Shown here: piece after piece, positions 1-11,347 of the stretch
How the letters are laid out: each line of letters begins with the position of its first letter
Position numbering within the stretch: the stretch's first letter is position 1
Assembly: GCA_030998225.1 (NCBI GenBank)
Contig: JAPYXD010000686.1
Span: forward strand, 1,054,001 to 1,118,000
DNA length: 64,000 nt
Direction of reading: 5' to 3'
Origin: Diplolepis rosae
Lineage: Eukaryota > Arthropoda > Insecta > Hymenoptera > Diplolepididae
Translations under genes and position numbers: made by a program
The notes under the pieces: generated by a model
The model's database searches: none
What the model saw: the letters and a program-made list of their open reading frames with translations, nothing else
Told to the model about the DNA's origin: nothing

Positions 1-218
1 CCTTCTCATCCATGATGAGAATGTAAAAACCTGAAATTGGTTGCCAAATTATTAAATACAATGGTTTACTATAATGGCATACGCAAAAAAAACTTCATAC
101 AATGTTAATGTGTCGTCCTGGTTTTGGCCAACACATTTAACATAAAAAAAACACCACTCTAATAGCAAATAAGAAAAAATATTATAAATTCAACTAAGAT
201 GAGATTCTCATTTCAAAG

Positions 219-916
219 TTTAAGGGGGTCTTCTGGTTCGCCATCTGATTTTCACACGCATTTTCAAGAATTTATTGCAACCAAACCACAAAAGATAATG
301 ACATAAATTTTTTTCTATTGAATGAAGCATTTCAATGTCTTCCTTATATATTATTTTGAGTTTATTGTTTTGTCACTCGTGACGTCAGGATGACCTTGAC
401 CGGAAGCTTGAAAAATCCCTGTGCCGACGATTGAGCCTGTTCTGGTGGTCTGAAAAAAAAACACAATTACAACTTTATTTGTTATTTCATTGACTATCGT
501 TGTCTGCTCAATTGTTTAAAAATATAACAATTTATAAATATGGCAGCCATTTTTCTAAAAGGAGTCAATTTTTCTATATTTGAGGAGCTATAAAAACAAA
601 AATAAAAGGACTTCTGAGCTAATTGAGCAGACAACGATAGTCAATGAAATAACAAATGAAATTGTATTTGTGTTTTTTTTTCAGATCACCAGAACAGGCT
701 CAATCGTCGGCACAGGGATTTTTCAAGCTTCCGGTCAAGGTCATACTGACGACACGAGTGACAAAACAATAAACTCAAAATAATTTATAAGGAAGACATT
801 GAAATGCTTTATTCAATAGAAAAAAATTTATGTAATTATCTTTTGTGGTTTGCTTGCAATAAATTCTTGAAAATGCGTGTGAAAATCAGACGGCGAACCA
901 GAAGACCCCCTTAAAT
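219..916. mobile_element. Foldback element with 296-bp inverted arms, TTAA at both ends
   Basis: Two arms, about 219-514 and 621-916, are near-perfect reverse complements separated by a 106-bp spacer. The outer ends read TTAAGGGGGTC and GACCCCCTTAA, so TTAA may be the target duplication, which would suggest a piggyBac-type non-autonomous element. No transposase is present. The short ORF inside is a by-product of the palindrome. Family placement is inference; the palindrome itself is directly visible. Confidence 0.8.
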
Positions 917-1012
917 CAAAAGAAAAATAAAAATTATCTAAAATCAATTTCGAATTTGTTTACATAAATAAATTTATTAATCTAATAAAAAAAATCTGCC
1001 CGCTTCGGAATT

Positions 1013-1510
1013 AGCTTCAGGCGCACCTGACTGACCCTGGCCCCGACACCCCTGGGTGAGAATGTCATAGCCCGACGTGACCACTCCCCAGAGGATGCCG
1101 TGTCGAACACCGACGAATGGGTTCTCCCATGGTCGGCTTTCGACATGGGCCGGAAATCAGCTTCAGGCGCACCTGACTGACCCTGGCCCCGACATCCCTG
1201 GGTGTGGACGTCACCCCCCGACCGGACTAATCCCCAGAGGATGCCGTGTCGAACAACGACGAATGGGTTCCCCCATGGTCGGCTTTCGATATGGGCCGGG
1301 AATCAGCTTCAGGCGCACCTGACTGACCCTGGCCCCGACATCCCTGGGTGAGGATGTCACACCCCGACTGGACCAATCCCCAGAGGATGCCGTGTCGAAC
1401 ACCGACGAATGGGTTCCGCCATGGTCGGCTTTCGACATGGGCCGGGAATCAGCTTCAGGCGCACCTGACTGACCCTGGCCCCGACATCTCTGGGTGAGGA
1501 CGTCACCCCC
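1013..1510. repeat. GC-rich tandem repeat, ~146-bp unit, ~3.4 copies
   Basis: Units start at about 1013, 1159, 1304 and 1451, each beginning AGCTTCAGGCGCACCTGACT; the last is partial. Spacing is 145-147 bp and copies are about 95% alike by eye. Base composition is far richer in G+C than the surrounding DNA. ORFs on both strands here arise from the open GC-rich repeat and are not believed to be genes. Downstream (about 1510-1580) is a shorter repeat of a TTGACCCGCAC-like motif. Confidence 0.85.
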
Positions 1511-2105
1511 GAACCTGACCCGCACCTGACCATAACTTGACCCGCACTCGACCCGCACTTGACCGTAACTTGACCGAAGCTGAAATCATGTTTGACTGAC
1601 TCGAACACTGCCAGACCCGACCGAACGCGCTACGGAGACCAATACCGGACCCCACCAATCACGCGAGACCACCTCCTCCTCCCCCTCCTTTTCTGATGAT
1701 CGACCGACCGACCGGAAGACAAACCCGAAACCCCGGCCCCCTGGATACCGCCATGGCCGGGGTCCTGAGGGCAGGGCGAAGACCAAGATACCGCTGGGAG
1801 CGCCCTACCCTACGACGACACAGACTTGACTCCGACTAGACGGACCGTACGTACCCGAAGGAGAGGGATCGGAGGTGATTTGAGCGTTACCCGGAGGCCC
1901 GTGCTCCGGACCGATAACATATCACAGCGCAAACAATAAATAACACTGTTTTCATTTATTCCAGAACACGAATCAATAGGCCAGTGCCCAGTCTTTCCTC
2001 ACTTTTTCCTCACTCGCACTCCGCTTACGTTCCTACGCACATTCCGGCATCCACACGCTCACGCTCTCGCGCACGCGCACACACTCATACACACACACAC
2101 ACACC

Positions 2106-2153
<48 letters not shown>

Positions 2154-2409
2154 TAAACTCTATTACACGGACACCGGTACACAACGATCTATGTTTATAT
2201 CCACTCACACGCACACATAAACGCACACATCCCGTCATAACATATTATATATCTTCATGTATTCTTTTCTATTTATCTTTATTAATAAATTATATGTTAA
2301 ATTATACTCGATCGTCTCAACAGTTATTTTCATTCCCTACTCCCCCACTCCTACCGAACCCTGGCTGACTGAAGCGTCTGGCAACCAGGAGGAAAGTAGG
2401 GATGTCACA
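1511..2409 (+). repeat. GC-rich tract, CA microsatellite and possible LTR 3' end
   Basis: After the tandem repeat comes a GC-rich tract without a convincing gene, then a CA/CACG microsatellite at about 2071-2150. An AATAAA-containing stretch lies near 2280. The tract ends near 2409 in GTAGGGATGTCACA, the kind of terminus seen on the other LTRs in this window (…GGGATGTAACA, …GACGTAACA). This could be the 3' end of an LTR whose U3 holds the 146-bp repeats. I could not find its 5' end or a target duplication, so this is tentative. Confidence 0.35.
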
Positions 2410-3510
2410 CACTAATATTATAATCTTCTCTTGCTACGTATTAGTTACATTTTCATAGATTTAGAATTACATTTCAGTAGCAAAGGTTGATGAAAAGAGG
2501 TAGTTATAATTTGAAACGAAATTTGAGATAGTATATCAAGATATGTGAAGTTTTTTATACCTTTATTCACATAAACCAGCCAAAGTTAAAATATATTTTA
2601 TATTTGTACAATAAAATACTGGCAATTGTGGATATTTAAGTGAATATTCAAATTAAAATCATTTTTATAGAGAATTATTTGAATTTGTAAATATTAACTT
2701 TAGAAGACTTATAAATAATAGAAACAATCAATCAAAAATACAAATTTTTTACTTACATTGCTTTCACATCTTAAAATCGAGAAAACTTTCAAAACACTGT
2801 CAGACTGCAAATTAATTATTAAAAGTCGCTTTTAAAATGCCTTAATACCTCAAACATAAAAAAAATTTAACCACTGATTGTTCAAATGAATATAACCCTA
2901 CAAAGTCGTTACATCAGTTTTGCGAACCACATTACCTCCCATGTCACAAAAAATCGTAAGAAAAAGATTAGCAGAAAAGTCCAGCAACATTCAAATGTAT
3001 ATATCTATATATTAATAATTGTGTACTTACTATCTTCTTTATATTTTCAATCATAAACATCCGAGCACTTGACTTCAGTCACCGGTTTCTAGAAACACAA
3101 CACGTGTGCCAACTTCGCCTCTGATTTGAATCTCGTATGCGCCAATTTTGCCGCAAGTGTATCGTTCATTAATTAAATACTTTTTAAGTAAAATGCTTAT
3201 TTTTTCATACAAATATTCTATCCTAATCGTAAGATTAAATATCAAAGATTATAAAATCGTTGCATTAATCTAATTCACCTTGAATTACTATTATTTAAAG
3301 ATTTAACTCAATGGCTTCGAACATAACCATTATGTCAAAAAACGATTAACCGCAATAAAACTGTATTAAGCAATTATATTTTTATAATGTTTTCTATCAA
3401 ATACATATCATACAAGAATGCACACGATAGAACTATTTTTATTTTTTGTTATGTTATCATTTTCTGAAAAATAGGGTGCGCCAATTTAGACGACGCGCCA
3501 ATAGCGCCGC
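2410..3510. other. AT-rich stretch, nothing recognised
   Basis: About 1.1 kb of AT-rich sequence with no ORF, splice pattern or repeat I could support. Confidence 0.5.
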
Positions 3511-3515
3511 TTCTC

Positions 3516-3658
3516 CCCTACTTTTGAAAAAGTATTTTCAACAAAGATTTTTACGCATATGTCTTACAGATCAATTTAAAATAACCAGAAAATCTTATTC
3601 TTCGCGTTTTTCGCGTACCTATGATTGGTAATTGCTTTATGGGAGTGATTTTTACTAT
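3516..3658. repeat. 147-bp satellite unit, left of the LTR insertion
   Basis: The sequence from about 3516 to 3658 matches units of the tandem array at 18353-18830 (shared blocks: ACTTTTGAAAAAGTATT, TTTTTACGCATAT, ATTTAAAATAA, TTCGCGTTTT, GATTGGTAAT, GGAGTGATTTTTACTAT). It stops exactly at the 5' LTR, and the array resumes just beyond the 3' LTR. It is therefore the left flank of the LTR element's target. Confidence 0.8.
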
Positions 3659-4235
3659 TGTCACGTCCCGCGACGTATTTGAATGTATGTAATATACACA
3701 GGCTGGATTGAGTTAAGAAATTTATGAGAAAATTGATGAAGAGGAATAAGGAGTAGGGGAAGTAGGGAGCAGTATAGGGCCCCTTCTCCTCTGAGAAGAT
3801 ATGGCTACGTCATGATTTTCGCTAACCGTCAATTTGTATGAAAAAAGATAAAAGAGGCCCACACCAAGAGCAAGCAGTCAGTAAATTCTTCGTCTAGTTC
3901 GACACTAAAATTTTCCTTCGGAATTATCACCGCTCTCGCGACAATAGTCCAGTACAGCATTTCAATTCAATTTCGAAAATCTCTGAGTTTGAGATTAATA
4001 AAATTGTACCAGGACAACTTAAAATCCAAGTTCGGGAGTCGTAAAAGTCATCGTGGACTTGAATAGATCTTTGTAAAGATCTTCGAACAGTGTCATAAAT
4101 TTGGATCACCGCGTTTACGGAATATACCATTGCGGCCTGTATCTCCGTTTCTTCGACTACACCTGTGGGGATCCTGTGTACTTACAACTCACCGCCGTGT
4201 GGATTAACCCTTAACATAAAAGCACCGACCCCCCC

Positions 4236-4290
<55 letters not shown>

Positions 4291-4520
4291 CCCCACCCCC
4301 CTCTCACCCACGTGCCAACCAGCCTGTGCCTACATTATATATGAATTGTCTTAAAAATGTGTATTCTGACCTTTTAACCGATTAAATAAATTCAATTTGT
4401 ATTGTTTTATAATCATTGTGTCTTTCATTGACTTATCCTCATCCCTAAGCGAGGATCATTCGATCCTAACTTAAAGCGAGGAATCTTCGATCAAAGTATT
4501 TACGTACTTGTGACGTAGCA
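3659..4520 (+). repeat. 5' LTR of the 14.7-kb element
   Basis: Starts TGTCACGTCCCGCGACG and ends near GACGTAGCA. The 3' LTR (15766 onward) matches it, apart from a small indel near 3800-3850 and the length of the CT microsatellite at about 4241-4290. A TATA-like GATAAAAGAGGCC lies near 3848, where the 3' copy reads TATAAAAGAGGCC. It is followed about 30 bp later by CAGTCAGT, a typical insect initiator. An ATTAAATAAATTC poly(A)-type signal lies near 4381. Confidence 0.9.
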
Positions 4521-4534
4521 TACTTCCTTTTTTT

Positions 4535-4552
4535 TGGTGCATCGGCCGGGAA
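4535..4552 (+). promoter_or_regulatory. Primer binding site, tRNA-Gly
   Basis: TGGTGCATCGGCCGGGAA is the reverse complement of the 3' end of insect tRNA-Gly(GCC) with CCA added. A 14-nt spacer separates it from the LTR end. The second gypsy element has the same site with a similar spacer. Confidence 0.85.
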
Positions 4553-4646
4553 ACACAAGTCAATTGAAATTTATCACATTGATTATTACTAGTGAATAAA
4601 TAAAATGTTTATGGAATATTATTCCAACTTGTAACTTGAAATTTCA

Positions 4647-4860
4647 ATAAAATAGATTTGTTAAATCACAAAGGGATTTGACCTTGAGGCTAACCTTAAT
4701 GATTTAATAATCAAGTCATTTCTTTGAAATTTCATAATTTATATAAATTGTATAAAATAAAATAAGTTTGAAAAATCACGCAGGATCTAACCTTGAGGCT
4801 AACCTAAGTGATTAAGTAACTTATCTTATTTAAAAAATTATTCTAATTTGTTAACTAAGT
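4647..4860 (+). repeat. Leader tandem repeat, ~107-bp units (2 copies)
   Basis: Two units beginning near 4647 and 4754 lie between the primer site and gag. Each holds the block (T)GACCTTGAGGCTAACC; the first contains TTGACCTTGA, the reverse of the TCAAGGTCA half-site bound by FTZ-F1/ERR-type nuclear receptors. The second gypsy element has three units in the same position. A regulatory role is inference. Confidence 0.7.
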
Positions 4861-5455
4861 TTTGATTTAAGTTAAAACAAACAAAAAAAATAGCACACAA
4901 GAGTATAAGTCCCTTTTGGGTAGGTTGAACGGTCACCATTGATTACGATCATTGGGTAGGGCAAAGTTCGAAGTGCTTGTGATTGTATTGTTTATAACTT
5001 TAATTTTAACTCTGTTAAGGAACAGAATATTTTTATTTGCAATCATTATAATTTACAGAAAGGCACACGTAGTTGGTACAATATATATATTGTTATAATT
5101 TTAAGAAATGTATATTTAACATTACAATTTTACAAAAAAATTGAGCGATTATTTATTTATTTGAATATTTAATAGAATTATATTCTCATTTTGTTATTTT
5201 ATTTCCTAATAAAAAAGTAAAAATTTTAATTATTCTTATAAACAAATAAAAATAATTGAATTATATTTTAGAATTATTATTATTATTATTTTTTGAACTT
5301 TTATAAATTAAAATTATATTTTTACTAATTTCACTTTATTTACAAACAAAATTTTACATGTAGTTTTTTTAAATTGTTATAAACAATTGATAATTAACAA
5401 TAAATAATCTAAGATAACGCTCAATAAAAAGAAACTGTAAATTTATAATGACTCA

Positions 5456-7324
5456 ATGTCAAATTCAAATACCCCTGTAGAATCCGCCCAAAAGGTTATT
5501 ACGCGTAGTAAAGCCAAACAAGACAATCAACTCGCGAAAATTGTGGATCAGAATCAAATAGATTCCTTGAAACTAAAAAGACCAGGTAAAATCAAAGAAA
5601 ATTTAGTCGATTATAAACACAAGGATATTTCAAACACTTTTCCTGCTGAACAAGAATTAGATAACACTCTTCAGCTAGACGATTCACGTTTCGACAAGAC
5701 TCTAATTAATGATCGAAGCATATCAAGGGAAAATTCTAGTAAAACTAGTGGGTTTCATTCAAGTTTCTGCCCAGATTTAAGCATTGTGACAGGATGTAGT
5801 AATCAAGATCAAAATTTAACGAACGAATTATCTTATTTTGACGGATCTTATTTGCTAATCTCAACGGAAATAACAATAGAAAATAAAACTTTGAAAGAAA
5901 AATTGAAAACCTCATTGGCACGCGACTCTCTAATTAGTAACAACGATAGCGGCGACGACAAAAGCGATACAGAAGTCATAAATGAGGATAATCCCGTAAT
6001 AGTAAACAACGAGGAGATGGCCGTAATGATACCTAACAGCCAGCAGGTATCCTTACGCGACGCGCTAGAGGTGGTCCCTTTGTTCGACGAAAGTAACCTC
6101 CCATTGTCACACTTTATTGAGGTTTGCATGGAAGCAAAGGCAATGTTGCCGACACCTGCTGCCCAAGAAAATCTTGCACGTCTATTGAGAGCTAAATTGT
6201 CTGGTCAGGCACGAAAATGTATTTTTGGGTCGACGTATGCAACAATAGAGGAATTAATAGAAAAAGTGAGAAAAGTATATGCCCCCGCGGAAAGCGTATA
6301 TCAATTACAAGGAGAATTAGGTAATACATTTATGTGGGAAAGAGAAAATGTCCTTTCCTATGCTGCTAGAATTGAAGAAATTGCTTATAGAATAGAAGAT
6401 GCTCACAAACTAAATAATGGCGGTCAGCTAGATAATGCTTTTAAACAAAATTTAGAAAGAGATGTAATTCAATGTTTTATACGCGGTTTGCGTCCTGATT
6501 TAGAAATTTGTGTAGAAGAAAAGGACACATTTAAGAAAGTAATTAATGATACAATAGACATAGAACGACGATTGGCTGCAACTTCTGCACTGCGAAGAAA
6601 TAAAAATACGGATTATTTAAAAACCGAAGAATCAACTAATAATAATAAAAATAATAAAAGCACCCGACTTAACGTAGCACTTTAAAATAAAACTATTTGT
6701 TTAATTTGTAAAAAACCAGGTCACACAACTGAAAGATGTTTTCATTTAAGTAAAGCTCAAGATGCAGTTCTTAATAATAAACAAAAAAATTTTTTGCATT
6801 TTAACCAACAAGGATATAGTAATTTCAACGGTCGAAGAAGTAATAATAATAATAATTTTGCAAGAAGCAATTACAATAATTGTCCGAATAACAATTTTTT
6901 AAGAAATAAAAATTATGATTTCAATAACAATAACAATAATAATTTTCAAAATAGAAATAACAATTATAGAAACAATAATAATAATTTTTTACAACAAAGA
7001 TACAACAATAATAATAATTTTCCTAGAAATTTTTACAATAATAACAATAGTATGAATAATAATAATAGACAATTGAATCCAGGGCGGTATAAAAACTTTA
7101 ACTCAGGACAGTTTCAAAATCGAAATAAACCATACGAAAATAGATTTTTACAAAATAATAACACTCAACAAAATTCAAATTATACTGAAATAATTTGCAA
7201 TTATTGTAAAAATCCCGGTCATTTAGTATGAGACTGCAAGATACGACCGAATAACCAATTACAAACAGCTCATCAGGAAAACTCCAAAGCTCTCCCCGGC
7301 ACGGGTGCACTGAGGAAAGCATAA
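5456..7324 (+). pseudogene. gag-like ORF with two zinc knuckles, broken by two stops
   Basis: Codes for the structural protein of the LTR element. Residues 1-409 form an acidic N-terminal region and then a retrotransposon-gag domain (around LSHFIEVCMEAK, LLRAKLSGQARK, LERDVIQCFIRGLRPDL). A TAA at 6683-6685 stops the frame just before a CCHC knuckle (CLICKKPGHTTERC, about 6698-6739). The same frame then runs through an unusual Asn-rich stretch built from AAT/AAC repeats (about 6840-7080) to a second knuckle, CNYCKNPGHLV, where a TGA replaces the expected Trp codon at 7229. It ends at 7324. The first 409 residues are intact; the full product would need read-through of two stops. Start chosen at the first ATG giving the long frame. 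Confidence 0.8.
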
Positions 7325-7443
7325 ATCGAGAACCACTGGCATCCACTTCTAACGATCATACGTCAACGACAATAAATATTTCAAAGTCCACTTTAATTCC
7401 ATCAATTATAATATCAACGGAAGGTTTAAAAAATCCAACACAT

Positions 7444-8265
7444 ATGATGATTGATACTGGTGCTGCTCGAAATTTAATTAAACAAAAGGTTCTCAACCCT
7501 GTATTACCAATAAATAGCCAAAACGTATTAAAACTTACAGGAATTAATGATTTACCACTTTACACATTAGGACAGGTAAAAATAAACATTTTTGGTTATC
7601 CAACAATATTTAACATTATTCCGAATGAAGTCCCAGTAGGAGAAGATGGAGTATTAGGATCAGAATTTTTTCAAGATAATAGTGTGAATATAAATTATAC
7701 TTCAAAATGCTTAGAAATTGAGAACCACTGTTACCCTTTTAAATCTACCAAGACATTTACTATTCCAGCTCGAACAGTTACAACATTTTATGTTAATGTA
7801 AAAAATACAGAAAAGAGTGAAGGGTATGTACCTCGATTGCATATCCAAGATGGCGTTTACGTAGGAGACGCAGTTGTAAAAAATCACAAAGGAAAAGCTT
7901 ATTTAAAATTTGCAAACACAAATGAAATACCAATAACATTATCAGTCCCAATAGTTAATTTAGAAGATTTTGAAGAACAAGAATGTTATAAACAAATTGA
8001 AAATTTACATAATTTTAAACAAAAAAATAACGAAGATTTATCAAATAAAATATTAAATAACTTTTTAAGAACTGACATTTTTCTGATTAACTCGTGCAAA
8101 ATTTATAATGTAACAGACGATGACAGAGTAGAATGTATTAAAAAACTTCTTCGATCAGACCATTTAAATCAAGATGAATATAAACATGTAGAAAAATTAG
8201 TTAAAATATTGCAGACAGATTTCAAATATTATATTTTTATTTATATTATATTAAATACCCTTTAA
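7444..8265 (+). pseudogene. Retropepsin-like protease and start of pol, truncated before RT
   Basis: The active-site triplet lies in MMIDTGAARNLI at the start of the ORF, and a second protease strand in GEDGVLGSEFF. The frame is -1 relative to gag, as expected for gag-pol frameshifting. About 180 residues of linker follow, ending in QTDFKY, where gypsy pol normally enters the RT fingers. There the sequence turns into an AT-rich run and a stop, and the next recognisable pol piece is RNase H. The whole polymerase domain has been deleted at about 8225-8265. Context and frame make the protease call strong. Confidence 0.8.
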
Positions 8266-8530
8266 TTGGGCAGAAAAATAACAAGCAGCTTTCGATATTC
8301 TAAAAGCAAAATTATGTGAAGAACCACTTTTACAACGACCTGATTTTTCTCAACCCTTTATACTCACAACAGATGCCTCAGGATTTGCAGTAGGAGGTAT
8401 TTTATCACAAGGTGAAATAGATAAAGATAAACCAATAGCATATACTTCACGTAGTCTAAGTGATACTGAGAAAGAATGTGATACAAATGAAAAAGAAGCT
8501 CCTGCTATAATATTTTGTGTCCACTGTTTT
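8266..8530 (+). pseudogene. RNase H fragment of gypsy pol
   Basis: Translation in one frame gives TTDASGFAVGGILSQ, KPIAYTSRSLSDTEKE and AIIFCVHCF. This matches RNase H of the second gypsy element at about 34790-35000 nearly residue for residue. The fragment breaks off after about 85 residues. Integrase is absent from this element. Confidence 0.85.
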
Positions 8531-8654
8531 CCAAAAAATACGAAAATTTTCTAAAATAAGATACTTTACTTTTAAAAACTACTTAATTTTTACTATGACC
8601 ATACCAATTCCATCTTCTGACGAATTTCAAGTATTTAAAACATTCAACCCCAAT

Positions 8655-9369
8655 ATATTTTGACTTCAATACTGATTATATTACACCTAAATTCATAAAA
8701 TCTCAAATTTCTATTATCGCGATTTCTCCAAATAACGAATTTTAATTCACAACAAATGAAAATTTCCTCGCTACATGCCACCAAAATGGACTTCAAAATT
8801 TTTGTCACCCTCCTCATTCCATATAAAGTACACAAAATAATCCTATTTGCGAAACATCAATGTTTATAAAATCCCAGCCGTATAAATGTAAAAAATTTAT
8901 ACGTTTCAATGAATATCCTTTTTTAATACTACTGCTGTCACACCGTGGATGGCTTTATTCAACTATTCTTCCTGAACAAATCTTTTTATCTTGCTCCGAA
9001 AATTCCAAAACCCTTATTACTCTTTAAGGAATAGGAATTTTACAAATAGAATCTGACTGTAATTTGGACTCATCAATTCCATACTACTATATTAAAAATT
9101 ATCCAAAAATAACGGATAACTCAATTCCACTCAGTAAATCGACCGTTTCGCTTGAAATAATTTCTCCCTTCTTATATAATATGTCAACCACAGAATCTGA
9201 CTTGTTAAAAAATGTGTTACATCTTTTTCATAAAAAAGATGACATCCTTATATCGACTTTTGAAAGTCATGTTTTCTTACTCACAAAATATGCTAATATT
9301 CAGGAAATTATCCCATCTATTTTTAATTCTAGTGCACATAAAATATATATAGCACATACTATAGTTACT
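8655..9369 (+). pseudogene. env-like remnant (errantivirus type)
   Basis: Several frames here hold Cys-containing blocks in the style of insect gypsy-clade envelope proteins (for example a CHQNG…FCHPP block, a stretch with PEQIFLSC, and the last clean ORF at 9064-9369). Multiple stops make it non-functional. The C-terminus and membrane anchor are not visible because a BEL/Pao element interrupts at 9370. Position after pol fits env. Assignment to env is by pattern and position only. Confidence 0.55.
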
Positions 9370-10568
9370 TGGTTAAACACGCAGCCAAAGTTACTCCGCG
9401 TGTTTTGAGTTGTGTTCGGTAGATTTAATGTTCGTTAATAAAGTCCAAGTTCCAATCACATAAATATTTATTACTATGAGTACAAGAGATGTAAATTGAC
9501 ATAGAAACTATTCATACATGAGTGAGATTAAAGTGGCCGAGATCAAGAGTCTTGTTTCGAAAAGATCACATTGTCCGTAGCATGTCTCTGATTCGACTGA
9601 CTCTTCCCTTGCCCCCTGTGCAAGGATAGCGTTCATCCTTTCCTATGTTGCCAGGAAAATTCGTAGAGTTGTTGCTTTGTATCTCATCGAACCTTTCGTA
9701 AAGTTTTTCGAAATACGGTAATCGCGACGGTAACGACCCTGCTCCCGAAATTCTATCGTGCTCGTTAAAGGTTTTCTTAAATCGCGTTAACGCTGCCTTG
9801 ATTGGCGTTCGTTTACTTTTCCAAGTTTCAAATTCTGTCATCTTACGCAATTTATTTGTCTGAATAGAAGGAAAAAAAATGAAGGGATTTTTAGGGACTC
9901 ACCGTGATGATGGAATTTCAACTATTTCAGTTCCAATTTCTATTGTTTAGAAATGCGTCACCAAGATCCAAAAAAGGCTGTCCAAATCCTCAGGAAAAAA
10001 GAAAAATGTTCAATCTGTTGTGTAATAAAGAATTCACAAATCCATAGTCCAAGTTCATCCACAATTCTTAATACACTGTCCAAGTCTCACATCCACCTAA
10101 TCACTTTACACAAAGTCACTGGCAAAGGTTCAAGTTCCAATCAATGTGTCGTTACACTTTACACCGTTTTCAGTTTCTAAAGTCACTTTGCACTTGAAGT
10201 TCAGTTACTGATAGTTGGCTAGTTAATTAGCATAACAAATCCGGCTCGAAGGACCAATGGTTAAACACGCAGCCAAAGTTACTCCGCGTGTTTTGAGTTG
10301 TGTTCGGTAGATTTAATGTTCGTTAATAAAGTCCAAGTTCCAATCACAGAAATATTTATTACTATGAGTACAAGAAATGTAAATTGACATAGAAACCATT
10401 CATACATGAGTGAGATTAAAGTGGCCGAGATCAAGTCTTGTTTCGAAAAGATCACATTGTCCGTAGCATGTCTCTGATTCGACTGACTCTTCCCTTGCCC
10501 CCAGTGCAAGGATAGCGTTCATCCTTTCCTATGTTGCCAGGAAAATTCGTAGAGTTGTGGTGTTATTA
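9370..10568 (-). mobile_element. Deleted BEL/Pao element (minus strand) inside the gypsy element
   Basis: Two direct repeats of about 305 bp (9370-9676 and 10258 to about 10568, starting TGGTTAAACACGC on plus) act as LTRs. On the minus strand the upstream LTR ends at 10258. A primer site matching tRNA-Tyr (plus 10239-10256, ATCCGGCTCGAAGGACCA) follows, then a leader, then a gag start near 9841. The internal region passes from early gag straight into the other LTR, so the remainder of gag and all of pol are deleted. No matching target duplication was found. Confidence 0.72.
9566..9850 (-). pseudogene. BEL/Pao gag N-terminus, truncated
   Basis: Reads MTEFETWKSKRTPIKAALTR… and continues with KLYERFDEIQS, the usual opening of BEL/Pao gag polyproteins (region before DUF1759). 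After about 60 residues the frame runs into LTR sequence at 9676, giving an artificial tail. Only the N-terminal region survives. Confidence 0.7.
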
Positions 10569-10950
10569 ACAAGATTACAAGTGCTGGCAACATCGCACAA
10601 AAATGGTCAATAACCTATACCGTAAGGCACCCGGCAACCACATTTGGACAGCATCTTGAGGATAGTTGCCTCGAAGGGGTTTATGAGGGTGAGCCTCTTG
10701 GAGGTAGGAACGTGCCCCTGCCTATAGTACAGAGGATTACTAGAACAATGCTATAACGAATCTTCCAAGTTTAGAGTTATTTCGAAGTAAACGTAGAATC
10801 ATATACCGTAAAAACTCCAAACCTAGGACTATGGAAACTTTCCCACGTTGTGAATGCAAAGCTTTGAGAAAGGTACATATTAGAAAAAATGACCAGGCCA
10901 ACGTAGACACATAAGGATTCAGGCCTTTACAAACCAGCTTATAACTCATA
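10569..10950 (+). pseudogene. Degenerate ORF, unknown
   Basis: Three consecutive frame pieces read as one broken protein: a piece with RTKMVNNLYRKAPGNHIW, one with EDSCLEGVYEGEPLGGRNVP, and one with ETFPRCECKALRKVHIRKND. Stops and small shifts separate them. I do not recognise the family. It is the first piece of the cargo region after the BEL insertion. Confidence 0.35.
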
Positions 10951-11347
10951 CCAAAAAATCTTAATTTATATATTTCTTTATCGATTTCTTTGATCGAAGT
11001 TCTAAACAGTTACTTTTTCTATAATAATTATTCTATTAATAATACTAATTAAAATTCAAAAAATTTCAAAAAAAAAAACTAATAAAAATATAAATAAAAT
11101 TAAACTAGTTCAGAAAACTCCTCTTAGCCTATCAACAAAACTACTTCTAAGTGACTTAAAATTTAAATTCTAACTATTGACATGCAAATGAATAGACAGC
11201 TAATCCATTAAAAAATATATATATTTTTTACATTTAAAAAAATACAAACTGCAAAAATACAACATAAAAATGAATTAAAACTATAATAAAATATATATTA
11301 CAAATATTTTTACTTAAATATTAAAAACCCATTTTTGTTTATAAATT
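10951..11347. other. AT-rich spacer in the cargo region, nothing recognised
   Basis: About 400 bp of A/T-rich sequence between the broken ORF and the stop codon of the antisense gene; probably the 3' flank of the latter. Confidence 0.4.

Noticed and set aside
1077..1786. Overlapping ORFs on both strands in the GC-rich tract
   Set aside because: GC-rich tandem repeats lack stops; the ORFs follow the 146-bp repeat and have no start, splice or domain support.
1984..2220. 78-residue plus ORF rich in His-Thr
   Set aside because: It is a translation of the CA microsatellite; no gene evidence.
3085..3110. Heat-shock-like TTCTAGAA dyad
   Set aside because: A single dyad without a nearby gene; expected by chance in AT-rich DNA.
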